64,000 nt of DNA from Oxytricha trifallax (Eukaryota; Ciliophora; Spirotrichea; Sporadotrichida; Oxytrichidae). Position 1 is the first letter of the stretch. Each line of letters starts with the position of its first letter. This document shows, piece by piece, positions 50,001 to 59,700 of the stretch. The stretch covers positions 1 through 64,000 of the forward strand of contig ARYC01018558.1 in NCBI GenBank assembly GCA_000711775.1, read 5' to 3'. Position numbers and translations under genes: made by a program. The notes below the pieces were generated by a model. It did not search any database and was not told where the DNA came from. It saw nothing but the letters and a program-made list of their open reading frames with translations.

Positions 50001-51938
50001 TTGCGAGAGCTGGGAAACTATATATAACAAAGCAGGGTCTTAGGGGTGCAGCCCCTAACGAGGTCACAAGGGGCAGAGCCCCTTGTAATCGCAATGCGAT
50101 AAAAAGTAATTGCAGGGGTCTAGGGGGCGGCAGCCCCAAGTGGGAGGGAATTTCGGGGGAGGGCAAAGCACTCCCCCGAAAAACCCATTTGACCATTTAT
50201 GTAAGAAAAATGATGGATTATGTGTAAAATTTAATCGTTAAAATATAATATTAAAATGGAATCTTTTTTTTCATAAGTTAAGTAAACACAATATTAAACA
50301 GAAACTTAATAAGTACTTAAACGCTCTAATGTCTTGGGTATTATTAAGAAAAATCTTTAATGCCGTCATTGTTAAGCTTAGATGTCTATTAAATTCTATC
50401 ATCAAAATCATAGTTTAGAAAGTCTACTTTATGAATGTGATATATATAAGTGCAGGTCAAGATATTCAATAAGATAAGGTCTTTAAATATACTGGCCCTC
50501 AAATATGTTATTAAAAACCTTTGACGAAGTTATATTCAATCTTTTTCCTTCAGGTGTAAATATATCGGAAGCAGTCGAGTACCTTTAAGATAATCATTAA
50601 TTAAGGACTACAAGATAATCAATTAGCTAAATATATCAAAGATTATGAAGCATCATAAAAGAAAAGATGCTTATAGAAGAGCAAAGTTTCATATTAAAAA
50701 ACAATGTCCAAGTAGACGAGTCACTTTGGACTCATAGATCTCTAAAGTTCAGTTTTCCAGAAGATACAATTTATGATAGATAAATTTGGATCGTAGGTTT
50801 AATTGAAGAAGGTAGTTAAAGATGTAAAATATTCAATGTCCAAAATAGGACAACATAAACATTAGAAGCATTAATAGCATAAAATGTCGAGAGACACAGT
50901 ATAGTCCATACAGACGGTTGGTCAAGTTATTTAGGAATAAATTGGGAAGAACTAGAAATTCAACATAAGAGACATATTCATTAATCTTAAAACGGTATAT
51001 AAAGAACAATGGAACATAGTAATTTAATAGAGGGGCTCTGGGCAGTTCTGAAGTATCATATCAAGCATGTTTATAATACATTACCAGGCAGCCCATAATA
51101 AATAGAACCATATTTATTTGAAGCTCAATGGAGAAGAAATTTAGCTTAATTTAATTCATATGACCGTTAATAATATATATAACACACATTTAACATAAAC
51201 AATATATGAATATTTTAACGATTAAATTTTACACATAATCCATCATACATAATCCATCATTTTTCTTACATAAATGGTCAAATGGGTTTTTCGGGGGAGG
51301 GCTTTGCCCTTCCCCGAAACCCCCTCCCACTTGGGGCTGCCGCCCCATAGACCCCTGCAATTACTTTTTATCGCATTCTGATTACAAGGGGCTCTGCCCC
51401 TTGTAAGACCCTGCTTTGTTATATATATTTTCCCAGCTCTCGCAAATAAAGATTGTAAATTTATTATACAGTGAGCAATTGTTACGGGAGTGGGCAATTG
51501 TTACTGGAGTGAGCAATTGTTACGTGAGTGAGCAATTGTTACTGGAGTGAGCAATTGACATGCATAGTGAGCAATTGTTACCTAAGTGAGCATTTGACTA
51601 CAACACCCACAATCTAGTTCACTTATGGGATATTAAAAAAGTATTGGATGATATTGAATGCCCTGTAAGTTTTTTTTAAAGTCATTGGTTATTGCACTAA
51701 GAGCTCTCTTAGACTCAGCACAAAGCTCCTTGCCATATTATTGATCATAATACTTTTTTAACTCAGCGTAGGATTGTTTATTTCTAGAATAATCTTCCTT
51801 GAATCGATATTTCTAGTCTCTTTTATTTAGATCTGCCAATGGTTTTTACTTTACATAGTGCACAGACTTGGTATATGATAGTTTAGATTAATAGCAAGAA
51901 TCATCGCTATCGTGCAATGAACTTTGAGAGTCGCTCAT
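47060..51938 (-). CDS. SF2 helicase-like protein (interrupted by a Merlin-type transposon)
   Basis: Start ATG read from 51938 (MSDSQSSLHDSDDSCYQ), TGA at 47060-47062. Helicase motifs in order: I QMPTASGKT (48536-48562), Ia-like KVLIFVPDLI (about 48490), II IIDEFDRIAW (48331-48359), III FSATY (48244-48258), IV PIIIFCNG (about 47600), V/VI-like YGQNTRFRNDASVLIAYD and QYLQMRGMSLRSM (about 47440-47360). The arrangement resembles SecA/DEAD-like SF2 proteins. There are several frame changes, a TGA directly after GKT, and an inverted duplication between motifs III and IV. Length about 1050 codons without the transposon. It lies divergent to a TBE-like 22k gene, in the position of the TBE kinase gene. 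Confidence 0.6.
47768..48240. repeat. inverted duplication within the helicase gene
   Basis: The plus strand at 47768-47930 matches the minus strand at 48240-48075 at roughly 85% (CTCAATAAAAATTTGAATAT…CCATCCCTAACAG…), separated by ~145 bp. The duplicated part encodes the NLNIYQELDNN segment after motif III, so one copy is antisense to the gene. It could be a scrambled/inverted coding segment of the kind hypotrich germline genes have, or a simple rearrangement. Confidence 0.7.
49888..49978. repeat. tandem CAATTGCTCACT array (left); mirrored at 51470-51598
   Basis: Five copies at the left and six at the right of CAATTGCTCACT with spacers of 5-9 bp (often GTAA, CCAGTAA). Regularly spaced within the inverted repeats, so likely transposase-binding sites. 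Confidence 0.88.
50256..51209 (+). CDS. IS1595/ISXO2-like (Merlin) DDE transposase
   Basis: ATG at 50256 (MESFFSQVKQTQYQTETQQV), TGA at 51207-51209; 318 codons including the stop, read with TAA/TAG = Gln. Zinc ribbon: LQCRHCQA and YECDIYKCRSRYSIRQG (C-x2-C…C-x4-C). Then a helix-turn-helix-like region (GVNISEAVEYL). Catalytic motifs: VQVDESLW (first Asp), HTDGWSSY (second Asp), HSNLIEGLWAVLK (N-x-x-E with the usual following LK). The only interruption seen is one TGA at 50646-50648, so the copy is nearly intact. Alternatively the gene starts further downstream. Confidence 0.9.
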
Positions 51939-51939
51939 T

Positions 51940-52285
51940 ATAAAATTTTGAATCTATGATTTTTTTAAACTTAAAATCTTTTTCATTTAAATCGCTTGAC
52001 ATAAAATTTTAACTTCAGTATCAAATGTGATTATATAATGGGAAGAATCAATACAAATTTTAAAAAAATAAAATCACAAAATCCAGTAAAGAATGATTAA
52101 TCATAGAAAAACAATAGAAATAACCATAAAAAACACAGCAAAAATTTCATATTTTTGGAGGAAAAAATCGCAGAGGCCTCCTGCTTTTTTAAAAAAATTT
52201 ATACTCACTAAGATTTTTTCACATTCACAATAATCATTTCGACTAAACTCGTTGTTTTTCATATTGTTTATGTGAGTTATATTAT
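51940..52285. promoter_or_regulatory. intergenic region between divergent helicase-like and 22k-like genes
   Basis: About 350 bp, AT-rich, between the start at 51938 (minus) and the 22k-like gene (plus). TBEs likewise have a shared divergent promoter region here. No repeated word shared with TBEs was seen. Confidence 0.35.
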
Positions 52286-52289
52286 TTTT

Positions 52290-53127
52290 CTTTAATTAGC
52301 TATACGGAATATCATTTATGAAGTTAATTTCTCAAAAGATATCGTTTCAGAAATTTCAGATACAGCATTTTTGAAGAAGTCTCCTCACGAGCTTGTGGAG
52401 AAGCTTAAGTCCAAAGTAGACATCTACTCTTATCTAACTGATATTCGTAATTAATTTGCCACTTACATATATAGTGGGATACTACATGCCACAAATAGAA
52501 GGTATCAAAAGAGAGTACCTAAGACTAATTTCAAGGGAAGCAAAAGCTTTTGAAAATGGACTAGATGAAGATGGTGAAGGTCCCTAAGTAAGATGAACTA
52601 TCAGTAAGACAGCTGTAATTACAAGTGTGCGACAATTAGGAGTTGAGCATCTACCTGCCTGATATGCCAGAGAAGTCCAATCCTATAGACAGGCAATACT
52701 TCTTCAAAGTTTTCAATACAATTCAACAAGAGTATCTTTCACATATCATCAACAAGTCAAGGGGAAACAGAAATATCGTGAATGGTTAAGGATCGAAGAA
52801 CGACTTCATTCTCATTTCTGATGATTGGTTCTCTCAACTAACCAGCCATCCCTTTTTCTCAAGTATCTTAATCTATGTATAAATTAATAAAATTTAGAAA
52901 AATCGGGGAGGACTATGCAGCTCTTGAATGCTTAAACTAAACTAATGAAGGCCTGGAAGTCTAAGCAGCCGCCTCTCAAAGTTTTGTGCCTTAAGGGATT
53001 TAAAGGAATTAAGCATGCCTCATCTAGCAAATGGATAAAAACAAGTGATGGATCTCGGCTCATGGAGATAAACACTAAAATGTTTTAGTCTTAATCGGAC
53101 GCTGACACCATAACAACAACTCAATGA
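52290..53127 (+). pseudogene. TBE 22k-like protein, divergent
   Basis: Aligns with TBE 22k over its length: TYIVGYYMPQIEGIKREYLR (TBE THLDYVVGLFLPTMEGTKIS), YLPDMPEK…DRQYFFKVFNTIQQEYLSHI (TBE YLPTKKQLS…ERNYFFGILATIKGDYLKEI), DDWFSQLTSHPFF. A 35-nt intron (GTATCTT…AATTTAG, 52863-52897) sits at exactly the TBE intron position (after HPFFS, before KKSG). The TGA is at 53125-53127. At least two frame shifts before the intron. This identifies the unit as a TBE relative. Confidence 0.75.
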
Positions 53128-54180
53128 GATTTAACATATGAGCTTTAAAAACATTGCTTAAATTAACATTTATATCATACTTCTCCATCTTTTTCCTGCA
53201 TATCTATCTAATTATTACATCATCAATGCCGCAAAATGCTTGCCTCAACATTTGCTTCGCGTCAAATCTCTTGTCGTGCCCTACAATCTCATCTTCATTC
53301 TCTTGAATAAATTCTTAAGAACTGAAAAGCAATTCTAAATAGGACTATATTAAGGAAAGTAAGGAGGGGTGAAAATGCGACCAATGTGAAATTGTTCGCA
53401 TAAAGCTTTGATTATTATGTTGTGATGAACTTTTAAGTTGTCTAGGACTAGAGCAAGCTTGATCTTGGTTTTCATTCCTGTAATCTTATGAGAAAATCAT
53501 TGAAATTTTCAATCTCTACCGACTTGTCGTAATTATATTAAAGCTCCAGGCCCTGGTCAAGAGATACGCCTGCAAGTACCGCAATGCTCTTCGTAAATTG
53601 CATTTCATCCTTAACCACAATGTTTTGATGACGATTGCTGAACTCCTGTTTGAGATTTGTTGAATAAGTAAACATAATTTCATCTATGAAGACAACCTTC
53701 CTTCCTTGTTGAAAGGCATAAATAAGATTTTCCCTCATCTCTAAGTACAACTCTTGAGTTTTATATTTTTAATGCAGGGTCATATACTTATAGATGCTTA
53801 TAAAGTTTCTTTTAATCCCACTTTCTTTATGTATTTTAAAAAGTTGGGAGGGCGATTTCTTTTCTTAGATATTTTCAATGGAACATCACGTATTTCTCTT
53901 CAAGAGTCACCCATGCTTGACTATGAAGCAAGCTCTAATTCGTAAGATATTCAATATTCTCATCAGATAACTTTCCAAGTTTCAATTATTAAGGACTAGC
54001 ATTTGCTTTCTTATTTCTGAGCGTGCTAATAGTTTTTACAATTGATCTTGGAATACCTGCAAGTTCACTTATTAACGAGTAGCTTAGGTAGGTTTCTGAA
54101 TCATTGTCTGGATCTCGGCATCTGAACATGAGGAAAATTATTAAGTCTTGGACTGTCGAAAAGGTTCCTGGATGATTCAT
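53128..54180 (-). pseudogene. TBE-like transposase (Tc1/mariner-IS630 DDE), divergent
   Basis: ATG read from 54180 (MNHPGTFSTVQDLIIFLMFR). First Asp in VVFIDEIMFTYSTN, second Asp in LALVLDNLKVHHN, third motif SPIQNCFSVLKNLFKR, where the expected Glu reads as TAG (Gln), a probable inactivating change from GAG. Convergent with the 22k-like gene, as in TBEs. Several frame shifts, including near 53290 and 53945. Confidence 0.78.
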
Positions 54181-54184
54181 CGTT

Positions 54185-54519
54185 CTGAGCTTGTTGTTGA
54201 GAGTTGTTGGAGGTTATTTATATTTGTAATTTGAATTTTAAAAATTATCAATCGATCATTTTATTTATCATTTTGATTCAGGCTATGTCAAGAGAGCTAG
54301 AATCCTGTTTATAAATCTATCTTATTATGTCAAGCATATTAGTAGTTTTGGTATTGTGAAAGTAATCAATAATATAGGCTTAGGTTGTATTTCATACAAT
54401 GTTCTGGAAGATGAGGATGTTAAAAAGGCTCTGGAATGATGAGAGAGTTTAAACTTTTGCTATTTTTTGCTTCATAATACTATACTATGCTTCTTTAACT
54501 TTCTAATCTTTCTTTTAAC
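54185..54519. other. AT-rich spacer
   Basis: No telomere-like end (C4A4/G4T4) or other border of the TBE-like unit was found here. Confidence 0.45.
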
Positions 54520-54521
54520 TA

Positions 54522-54937
54522 TTGTAAAAATACATTCGAAATTGGAAAATTAAATTAAATTTAATTTATATTAAATCAAAATCGTGGCATTTAAAGTTGG
54601 CCAATTAAAACGACCATGTGCACTTTCGATAGAGAATTTAAAATAGCATGACTTTGTTAGTGCATGCCGGGACTATTTAAATGGATCCCTGAAAGGAGAT
54701 AACTTGACTTTAATGTGACGGCATAATTTATTGATTTTAATGGTATTTAATTAAAGTCAAGCTAACTCTTTTTAGGGATGCGATAAAATAGTCGCGGCAA
54801 TAACAGTACAGCTAATTTTAAATTTTATATCGAATGTGCTCAAGATCGTTTAAATTGGCCAACTTTAACTATCGCGATTTTGATTTAATATAAATTAATT
54901 TAAATATAATTTTCCAATATCGAATGTTTTTCTATAA
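54522..54937. mobile_element. 416-bp foldback MITE, family A (copy 3)
   Basis: Ends TTGTAAAAATACATTCGAAA and …CGAATGTTTTTCTATAA, flanked by TA (54520-54521, 54938-54939). The arms pair over the whole length; shares GATAGAGAATTTAAAAT and CGTGGCA words with the copy at 24098 and has the same length (416 bp). More diverged than copies 1 and 2. Confidence 0.85.
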
Positions 54938-55029
54938 TAATATATCAAGATCCTTCTGCTTCTCATTAGCATTTTCAAAAGGAATCTTCGAGGCATTCAC
55001 ATCAGTGCCATATTATTATTATTACTTGT

Positions 55030-55707
55030 TCAATACCTACGATATCTGCAATACCTGCGATACCTGCGATCCTTGAGATACCTGAAATTCCTGCGATACC
55101 TGGAGCATTCAATTTTTTTCATGATCTTATATGAAGCTCGCATTAATCTTATTCTTGAAGCTTCTATAATTTTTTGAATCAAGAAAAGTTGAGATAAGAC
55201 CATAATTGTGTGGATAATCCTTACTGCTTTTTTGTCATAATCATATTTTGGTAAGATTTAATAAGATGGCTATCTGCTAATTTTATATTTATCACCCACT
55301 AATCCCTCTGATAAGAGCTTTGGTTTAAAATGTGCATATGATATATGCGGAAGTTCAGATAATATGAGACGATGAAAATAAGGGATCGATAATATTATTA
55401 TTTTTTACAATGAGATTTTCAAAGGTATTCGGTAAGATGAGATGACTAACAAAATTTCAAACATAGGATCTTTCAGTTGAGCTCGTCAGGGATCAAACAA
55501 ATTGACACAATAGCAAAGTACATTCACAGCATTTATTACCATTTTAAAATGAGGAGGTCTATATAATATTATTTAAATAACTAGAGCTAATAGTTCCCAT
55601 GCCTTTGCGAAAGTAGCCTCAAATGTATTTAATGAATTTAAATTATTGATTATAATTTCTATATCTTAAAATTCAAAAAATATAGATTAAATATTAGGAT
55701 CATTTAT
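55030..55707 (-). CDS. long ORF with Arg/Tyr repeat tail, family not recognised
   Basis: Minus-strand TGA-only frame of 226 codons from 55707 to the TGA at 55030-55032, broken by a single TGA at 55486-55488. Helical, hydrophobic-rich first part (FAKAWELLALVIQIILYRPP, INAVNVLCYCVNLFDP) of HEAT/armadillo-like look, then LSEGLVGDKYKISRQPSYQI, and an extreme C-terminus of repeated Arg-Tyr-Arg units (RYRRNFRYLKDRRYRRYCRY). The tail is encoded by the tandem repeat at 55031-55105. The upstream start was not found. Could be a host gene with a nonsense change, or its 3' half. Confidence 0.5.
55031..55105. repeat. 9-bp tandem repeat (ATACCTGCG)n
   Basis: About eight imperfect units of ATACCTGCG. In the minus-strand frame each unit gives Arg-Tyr-Arg/Cys. 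In another minus-strand frame it would read Gly-Ile-Ala, collagen-like, but that frame is not open upstream. Confidence 0.85.
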
Positions 55708-55791
55708 TCATTTGAAAAATTCTTAGTAAATTTATACTTAATTTACTTTTTATAGAAAAGTAATTTTCATTTTATAAAATAGGTTTTAAAT

Positions 55792-56482
55792 AAACATAAA
55801 TAAATATAATGTTATTAAATTAATAACACAAGAAATGAGCATAAGTGATAAATATAATATTTTGAGGGCAACACCTGGACTAGTTAGTAATTTTCATATT
55901 TCTACCGTCTTATAACTCTTTAAATGCACGACTAAGGTAAATTAAGGGTTAATTAACATTAAAACTTTAAACATAGGTATAGACACTCTATCGGGTCTAA
56001 ATGACCCCAAATTTATAAATAAAACAATCATTTAAATATTCACTTTTTATTTTATCTTTTATTTGATAAAATAAGTGTAATAAAAGTTTAATTCCACCAA
56101 GTCTCCCATTTAATAGCAAGGAGATATGCTAAAATTATCTGTAGATATATCTCCTTGCTATTAAATGGGAGACTTGGTGGAATTAAACTTTTATTACACT
56201 TATTTTATCAAATAAAAGATAAAATAAAAAGTGAATATTTAAATGATTGTTTTATTTATAAATTTGGGGTCATTTAGACCCGATAGAGGTGTCTAAACCT
56301 ATGTTTAAAGTTTTAATGTTTATTAACCTTAATTTACCTTAATCGTGCATTTAAAGAGTTATAAGACGGTAGAAATATGAAAATTACTAACTAGTCCAGG
56401 TGTTGCCCCCAAAATATTATATTTATCACTTATGCTCATTTCTTGTGTTATTAATTTATTAACATTATATTTATTTATGTTT
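55792..56482. repeat. 691-bp near-perfect palindrome
   Basis: The left arm starts AAACATAAATAAATATAATG and the right arm ends with its complement; arms of about 335 bp with only a few mismatches around a short centre near 56131. Inside each arm lies a GC-richer word GGGCAACACCTGGACTAGTT resembling the G-rich ends of the 8-bp-duplication elements, but pairing extends ~75 bp beyond it. No direct target duplication was seen at either border. Confidence 0.88.
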
Positions 56483-56783
56483 TGAGAGTGTTTGGTTTTT
56501 AAATTTGTGATATTTTTAGAATTAAAAAATTTGATATTTTTTTACTATTTTAATTAATCTGATAAGAAGAGTTCTAAATATAAGTGTTTAAGAAAATATT
56601 AGAAACAAAACATTTCCGACTAAAATTTGCATAAATATTTAAAATCTACTGAAATATACGTGGAATAAATTAAAAAGAAAATCATAATTTTATCAGATAC
56701 TTGCATAATTAAACAATCGAACAGTATATTTTTCTATAAAAATGGTGTAAATACGATCATTTGTTATTTATTAATACAAATTA

Positions 56784-59700
56784 ATGATGGCAGCCCATTT
56801 CGTAAGAACAGTAAAAATAGAAAAGATGAAACTTCAACTTTAGAATAACGTTTAGAAAGTCAACAGACATTCTTAATAAAATCAGAAGGAATCAAAACCC
56901 TAAAACCCCTTAATGAGGTTTATAAGTGCTTTGATTCGAGGGGAATTTGTAAGGGGTTGGGGTTATTAATAGGTTTTAATGTGAAATATATAGTAAATGT
57001 ATTTAATTTAATCACTCAAAATGCACTTTTGGATAATGTGGGAGAGGTCTGAAGTTTATCTCACTTAACCACAACTCTATATGCTCTACTGATATGTCTG
57101 ATATTGGGTTTATTTTTATTATTATTGACTCTGCCATTTGTTTCATTGATTGAGATACTCTCGTTTTGTCAACAAATTACTTTATTCTTTGTTTAGCATC
57201 TTTCTCGCACCTTGTAGATTAGTTAACGTTGCAAGGCATTTCGCACTCTATTATTATTGCTGCTAAAGCCCACACATCCCACTAAAAGTCTCCATTTCTC
57301 CAGTCTTCTCTTTCTGGATAGTACCCTTGAGTTCCCATTACAGTTCCAAGCCTTGATACTTCAACTCTTTAGGCTCTGTTGAAATCTATTATTGCTACTC
57401 TTACTGGTGAAAAGTTTATCATTATAATTTCTGGCTCTAAATCTCTGTGAACAAACCCTAACTTGTGAAGCTCTTTAATACCTTGTATGGTCTGAGTTGC
57501 TATTTATCCAAGTTACTTATGATTCCTTTGATCAATTATGAAAACTCTTAGTGTCATTTCATAGAGTGGGAGTCTGAAAGCAACATGATCCTTGGCGAGG
57601 AGAACAGCATCTTGCTTAATTAAGTAATAACATTCCTTAGACTTTGCTTGAATAAGTGCTTGATACTCATTTTTAAACTGCATTTAATATTTATCATCAC
57701 TTAAGAGAAAGTTGAAGGGATACACCTTGTATGCGTATTGATGATCATTGATAACTTTCTTATCAAAGGAGTCTTCTAATATTAGGTAGCTTTAAAGAGA
57801 AATATCGAAGTCAATTTAAGCAAGAACTGGTATTTTCTTGTATTGAATCTTGATCATAATTTTTGTTATTTCAGAAGTCAGTTGGTTGCGTGCCATCCTA
57901 ACGTATTCTAACTCTCGAGCTTATTCAGGAACTACGACCTTAAAATATTCCCTCGCTTTTCTTTTGTTTAGAAGCTTCTGTTAAACTTCATGATTCTCAA
58001 CTTCTAAATCTTTCTTTTGAGCCATTAATAGATGCTTCTTCAAGTCTTTTGTATGAGAGTATTGCTTACGGCACACAAAGCAGCCATACTTTCCATCTAT
58101 TTTATCATGCTTTAATTATGCAGTGGTTTTGGCTTCTCAATGCTCCTTCTTATGTCTGTACCAGCTTGATTTATGAGCAAAATCTCTCTCACATAGCTCA
58201 CAAAAATAGACTTCAACTTCTTTAGTTTGTATAAGAATTTCATTAATACCTTTCTTCTCCTCTCTGTCTCACACAAACTTGTTTGTCATTTATTTTCTAT
58301 TATTAATTCCTATTTTAATAACAGAGACCTCAAGTGATAGCTCTGGTAGTTTGTTAAGAGAGTTCATTTCACAGATATCACATTTTTTATTGCTGCCAAA
58401 GGTAAGTCTCATTTAGTTTGATGGAAGTGTTGTTGTTTTTCTTAAAATGTTAGCGCTCATATTTAAATTTGAATTTAAAATTATAAAACTGCCTGTATAA
58501 CTAAGAGCTTATATGAGAGCTTTCCAAGCCTACAAGTTTGAAGGGAAGTTCTTTGAGTATTAGAGATGAATTATGAGTATTAAGAGACGATCCAGCTCTA
58601 AATATGGGTGAGGAAGTAACCATTTTTACTTTCAATAATAAGTTGATTATAGTAAGTGCCGATTTAGGAGGTGCGCCTAATTAAGTACATACTGCTTTAG
58701 GAGGTATTTTGTGATTTTATGATATAAATTAAGGTGCTCATTTTAAGTACTAGCTTTAATTAATGCTCCTAATTAAATACTATCAATTTAAGAGCTGCTC
58801 CTAATTAAGTACGTACCAATTTAAATTAAAAAATATGGAACTATAAAACTAGAAATTGATATCAATCTCTCAAGTTTGAAACCAGTTCTCAAAACCTTCT
58901 CCATATCCTTCTAAGAGGTTGACCTCCTATAGGATGCCCATATTTAATAGTAAGTCTTACAGAGGTATTTAATTGAAATCAATGAACTTAAATTTGAATA
59001 TCATTTCTTAGATCTGTAAACAAGATGGAGTCAATGAATGATGTAATGAAAAGAGCGCAAGCACAAGAATTGATTCAGAGATTTAGAAGCAAGGAGGATT
59101 TGCACCGCTACCTGGTGCAGCAAGGTAATGAACTCATAGTAACTCATCTTGATTATGTAGTTGGTTTGTTCTTGCCAACGATGGAAGGTACCAAAATTTC
59201 ATTTCTAAGAGCGATACTCTGCGAAGAGAAGAAAGCATTGAAAACTTAAGATGTAAAGTTTGCAGAGATTCCAAACTATCCAGAAATCTCAGTGACTAAC
59301 TTATACGATGATGCTATGAATGACCCAGAGGTTTCGCAGTACCTGCCTACTAAGAAGCAGTTGTCAAATAAACTACCTGAAAGAAACTATTTCTTTGGCA
59401 TACTTGCAACAATTAAAGGTGATTACTTGAAAGAAATTATTCAAGAATCTCATAAGAAAAGGTACAGCATCTCTTCAGAAGATAAGGATAAACAGGGGAT
59501 CAAGATAAGTGAGAGCTGGCTATAAGAGTTGCAGAAGCACCCATATATTTCAAGTAAGATTTGTAGTTTAACTCTTTAGAAAAATCTGGTACTGGCATCT
59601 TCTTGATGAAGGAATAGAGCAAGCTTCACAGAGAGCGAAAGTCGCAGACAAAGTATGAAGTTAGCAAGAGACTTTATTCAAATATTTAGCCTCCAGAGTC

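Larger units (their letters stand above)
49876..51608. mobile_element. Merlin/IS1595-type DNA transposon (1733 bp)
   Basis: Ends GGGTGTTGTAGTCAATTGCT and complement (…GACTACAACACCC); 8-bp target duplication ACAATCTA at 49868-49875 and 51609-51616. Long inverted repeats of about 370-400 bp (49876-50245, 51210-51608) hold a tandem array of AATTGCTCACT and a GC-rich block. It encodes one transposase (50256-51209). An 8-bp duplication, GG-starting ends and an ISXO2-like transposase together define the superfamily. It interrupts the helicase-like gene; removal with one repeat keeps the helicase frame open (…ISELDCELVKNF…). Confidence 0.93.

Noticed and set aside
49972-51497. ORFs within the inverted repeats of the Merlin element (e.g. 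49949-50227, 51243-51497)
   Set aside because: They are mirror images of the same GC-rich terminal repeat and are open only by composition.
55031-55105. collagen-like Gly-Ile-Ala repeat protein
   Set aside because: That frame is not open beyond the repeat; the Arg/Tyr frame continues for more than 200 codons with one TGA.
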